Below are positions 62,423-64,000 of a stretch of 64,000 nucleotides of DNA, one piece after another (position 1 is the first letter of the stretch; each line of letters begins with the position of its first letter). The stretch lies in NCBI RefSeq assembly GCF_032714475.1, contig NZ_JAWDKD010000021.1, positions 62,001 through 126,000 on the forward strand, given 5' to 3'. Below the pieces are notes generated by a model. It saw only the letters and a program-made list of their open reading frames with translations. It did not search any database and was not told the origin of the DNA. The stretch is from Methanolapillus africanus. GTDB taxonomy: Archaea; Halobacteriota; Methanosarcinia; Methanosarcinales; Methanosarcinaceae. The position numbers were made by a program, and so were the translations under genes.

Positions 62423-62601
62423 ATCTCAGATGCATAGCCTTTGGCTTTTTGTTTACATGAATTGACATAATCATTTATATCAAGTTCACCGGTCAATATT
62501 TTTCGGCCTTGTGCTTCCAATTCTTTTGAAATGGTAAACCCTTCGATTTCCATTATTTTCTTAGAATTGGATAATATTTGGCTGATTTCATTTTCATCCA
62601 T
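62419..62601 (-). CDS. VbhA-type antitoxin of the Fic pair
   Basis: 60 residues from ATG 62601. MDENEISQILSNSKKIMEIE, GFTISKELEAQGRKILTGEL and DINDYVNSCKQKAKGYASEI match the VbhA antitoxin fold (EGxxxS/P...L..GEL...DYV..). In VbhA the inhibitory helix is (S/T)xxxE(G/N); here the position before IMEIEG aligns an Ile where Ser/Thr is expected (IMEIEG). Stop and fic ATG overlap as ATGA. Class I Fic regulation, so an autonomous toxin-antitoxin operon. Function inferred. Confidence 0.75.
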   Translation of the reverse strand: MDENEISQILSNSKKIMEIEGFTISKELEAQGRKILTGELDINDYVNSCKQKAKGYASEI

Positions 62602-62718
62602 AAATATCTCTGCTGTGAATTGTTTAGTATAAAATCCCGTTCCATAATATATATAACTATTCAAAAGAGAAATGATAAACAAAAACATCAAATAACAGTA
62701 TCCTCTTTTTTCTTAATT

Positions 62719-63660
62719 ATGCAAGACCCGACCCTTTCTTCTTTTTCGAAAAATATGACCGACGCGGATTTGAACGGTTCCGAGAAAAACGAACCGGCAG
62801 GCATTTCGGACTCGGCTGTTGACGCGCCGGAAAAAGACGCCGGTTCGTCTTCGTCGCCGCTTCCGAAAATTCGCGTCGTTTTGGTCGAACCGCTTTACCA
62901 GGGAAACGTCGGGTCGGTTTGCCGCGTGATGAAAAACTTCGGATTTTGTGAACTATTTTTAGTGAATCCATGCGCGCTTGAAGGCGAAGCGCGCGCCATG
63001 TCGTCGCACGCCATTGATGTGCTGCAAAACGCGCAGCTCTGCGCGACGGTTGAAGAAGCGGTTTTGGGCTGCGATGTCGTGATCGGCACAACCGGATCGC
63101 GCGCTTTTAAAAAATGCGACCACATCCGAACGCCGGCTTATTCGCCGCAGGCGCTCAAGGAAAGAATGAATACATACCACCCGGACACGAAATTTGCCGT
63201 ATTGTTCGGCCGGGAAGATACAGGATTCACAAACGAGGAACTGTCTTATTGTTCCATGATCGCGACCGTTCCGACGTCGCACATTTATCCGGTGATGAAT
63301 TTGTCACACGCCGTCGGCCTGATGATGTACGAACTGTCGGGCGCGAAGATGACGGGCGAGGTTAAAACCGTCGATTGGAACAGTTTTGAAGCGTTGTGCG
63401 GCCATTTTGAAGACATGCTCAAAGATATTGAATTCACGCCGCACAAACAGGATAAAATGGCGCTGATGATGCGCCGCATTTTCGGACGCGCCGATTTGAC
63501 GCCGTGCGAAGCGCAAACGCTGCGCGGCATTTTCCGGGTGGTTCAATACCACGCCAAAAAAGGAAAGGGGGAATACGTCGGCAAGCTCAAACTCGATATT
63601 GAAAATCAATTCGAGAAAGAAGAGCTGACATTTTTCTATGAAAACGAAATGGAAGAATGA
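62719..63660 (+). CDS. SpoU-family tRNA (cytidine/uridine-2'-O) methyltransferase, TrmJ-like
   Basis: 313 residues from ATG 62719; ATG 62755 is an alternative, and neither has a clear ribosome site. An N-terminal acidic, Ser-rich extension (about 1-48) is followed by the SPOUT domain: RVVLVEPLYQGNVGSVCRVM, KNFGFCELFLVNPCALEGEA, SSHAIDVLQNAQ, VVIGTTGSRAF, FAVLFGREDTGFTNEELSYC and PVMNLSHAVGLMMYEL. Motifs 1-3 (N/R, FGRE, NLSHAV) are intact. TrmJ methylates position 32 of tRNA. The C-terminal tail (about 230-313) is helical. Confidence 0.88.
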   Translation: MQDPTLSSFSKNMTDADLNGSEKNEPAGISDSAVDAPEKDAGSSSSPLPKIRVVLVEPLYQGNVGSVCRVMKNFGFCELFLVNPCALEGEARAMSSHAIDVLQNAQLCATVEEAVLGCDVVIGTTGSRAFKKCDHIRTPAYSPQALKERMNTYHPDTKFAVLFGREDTGFTNEELSYCSMIATVPTSHIYPVMNLSHAVGLMMYELSGAKMTGEVKTVDWNSFEALCGHFEDMLKDIEFTPHKQDKMALMMRRIFGRADLTPCEAQTLRGIFRVVQYHAKKGKGEYVGKLKLDIENQFEKEELTFFYENEMEE

Positions 63661-64000
63661 AAATAAAAACAAAATATCAAAAAAACAAATAAAAACAAAA
63701 TATCAAAAAAACAAATAAAAATAATAACAAAACAGCAGCGGAAATAACATCAAAACAACACCGCAAATAATGAAAATAAAAACAAAAAATAAAACGAGAT
63801 CGGATACTTGTGTGCGGCGGGCAAAGGTTTCGACCATCTGCAAACAATAGTTCCTTTTAAAAAGGCGGATGACAACCATACAAACAGTCATTTCGTTTTG
63901 TCGCCCGTCACACATGTTTTAATTTGGAATGGAAGTATAAAGAACTATTGTCAACCACAAAATCCTATGAGCAGAGAAAAACACCTAAATAGTAAAAATT
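63661..64000. other. A-rich end of the window; 26-bp tandem repeat, no gene
   Basis: Directly behind the methyltransferase stop, at 63661-63720, a unit AAATAAAAACAAAATATCAA plus six A/C-rich bases occurs twice and partly a third time, period 26. From 63720 on there is A-rich DNA, then mixed sequence (63810-63920) with no gene, tRNA or repeat that I recognise. Short open frames here have no ribosome site. Confidence 0.5.

Noticed and set aside
63703..63915. 70-codon minus-strand open frame at the window end
   Set aside because: It runs through the A-rich 26-bp repeat region and has neither a ribosome site nor a domain.

Overview
The window is a piece of an archaeal chromosome, almost certainly from a methanogen of the Methanosarcinaceae. 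Evidence: the membrane heterodisulfide reductase pair HdrE/HdrD (typical of cytochrome-containing methanogens), the MCR-activation ATPase component A2, methanogenesis marker protein 12, geranylgeranylglyceryl phosphate synthase (archaeal ether lipids), ribosomal protein L40e, a CDC48/VAT ATPase, an archaeal PGK, CobY and CobZ (archaeal replacements in cobalamin salvage), and TATA-box promoters with Shine-Dalgarno starts. The AT-rich, very repeat-rich intergenic DNA is compatible with a host-associated genus such as Methanimicrococcus, but the genus is inference.

Layout. 1-5.7 kb: two MacB/FtsX-like permeases, an opposing ABC ATPase and a surface protein. 6.1-10.1 kb: ferritin, nitroreductase, two zinc-ribbon/TM2 membrane proteins and a HAD phosphatase. 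10.4-15.8 kb: a cobalamin nucleotide-loop operon (cobD, cbiB, cobZ, cobS, cobY) and thpR. 16.8-25.2 kb: a DUF1724-type regulator, dapA-dapB, pheA, pgk and small conserved proteins. 26.1-31.4 kb: branched-chain amino acid genes (cimA/leuA, ilvB, ilvN, ilvC) with an extra small membrane protein. 32.0-34.3 kb: a low-GC block with a frameshifted secreted serine protease and its prodomain paralogue, bounded by a duplicated 3' end of nadE. 34.3-45.8 kb: nadE, CDC48, PRC-barrel protein, arsM, purB, L40e-GGGP synthase and atwA. 46.1-53.6 kb: a Schlafen/AlbA-type regulator, a PaaK-like ligase with an ACT protein, DUF2103, marker 12, and a two-gene ABC transporter with a palindrome around its TATA box. 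54.4-57.2 kb: DUF1699, a nuclease-fold protein, a Fic protein and a 45-residue acidic protein. 57.8-59.9 kb: hdrED. 60.3-63.7 kb: a leucine-rich-repeat surface protein, a VbhA/Fic toxin-antitoxin pair with a nonsense codon in the toxin, and a SpoU-type RNA methyltransferase.

The most unusual feature is a family of modular intergenic repeats: eleven clear copies plus one degenerate copy. Full copies combine a GC-rich core (GCGCGCGTTATGGCGACAC), usually within about 105 nt of the stop codon of a gene, a hairpin whose sequence varies with compensating changes, and tandem arrays built from 34-bp and 43-45-bp units. The three longest arrays each have their own homogenised variant and period. No transposase, integrase or cas gene accompanies them, and I do not recognise the family. 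Other items to re-examine are short tandem repeats that begin at gene stop codons, two genes without a canonical start where one is expected, and two interrupted genes.
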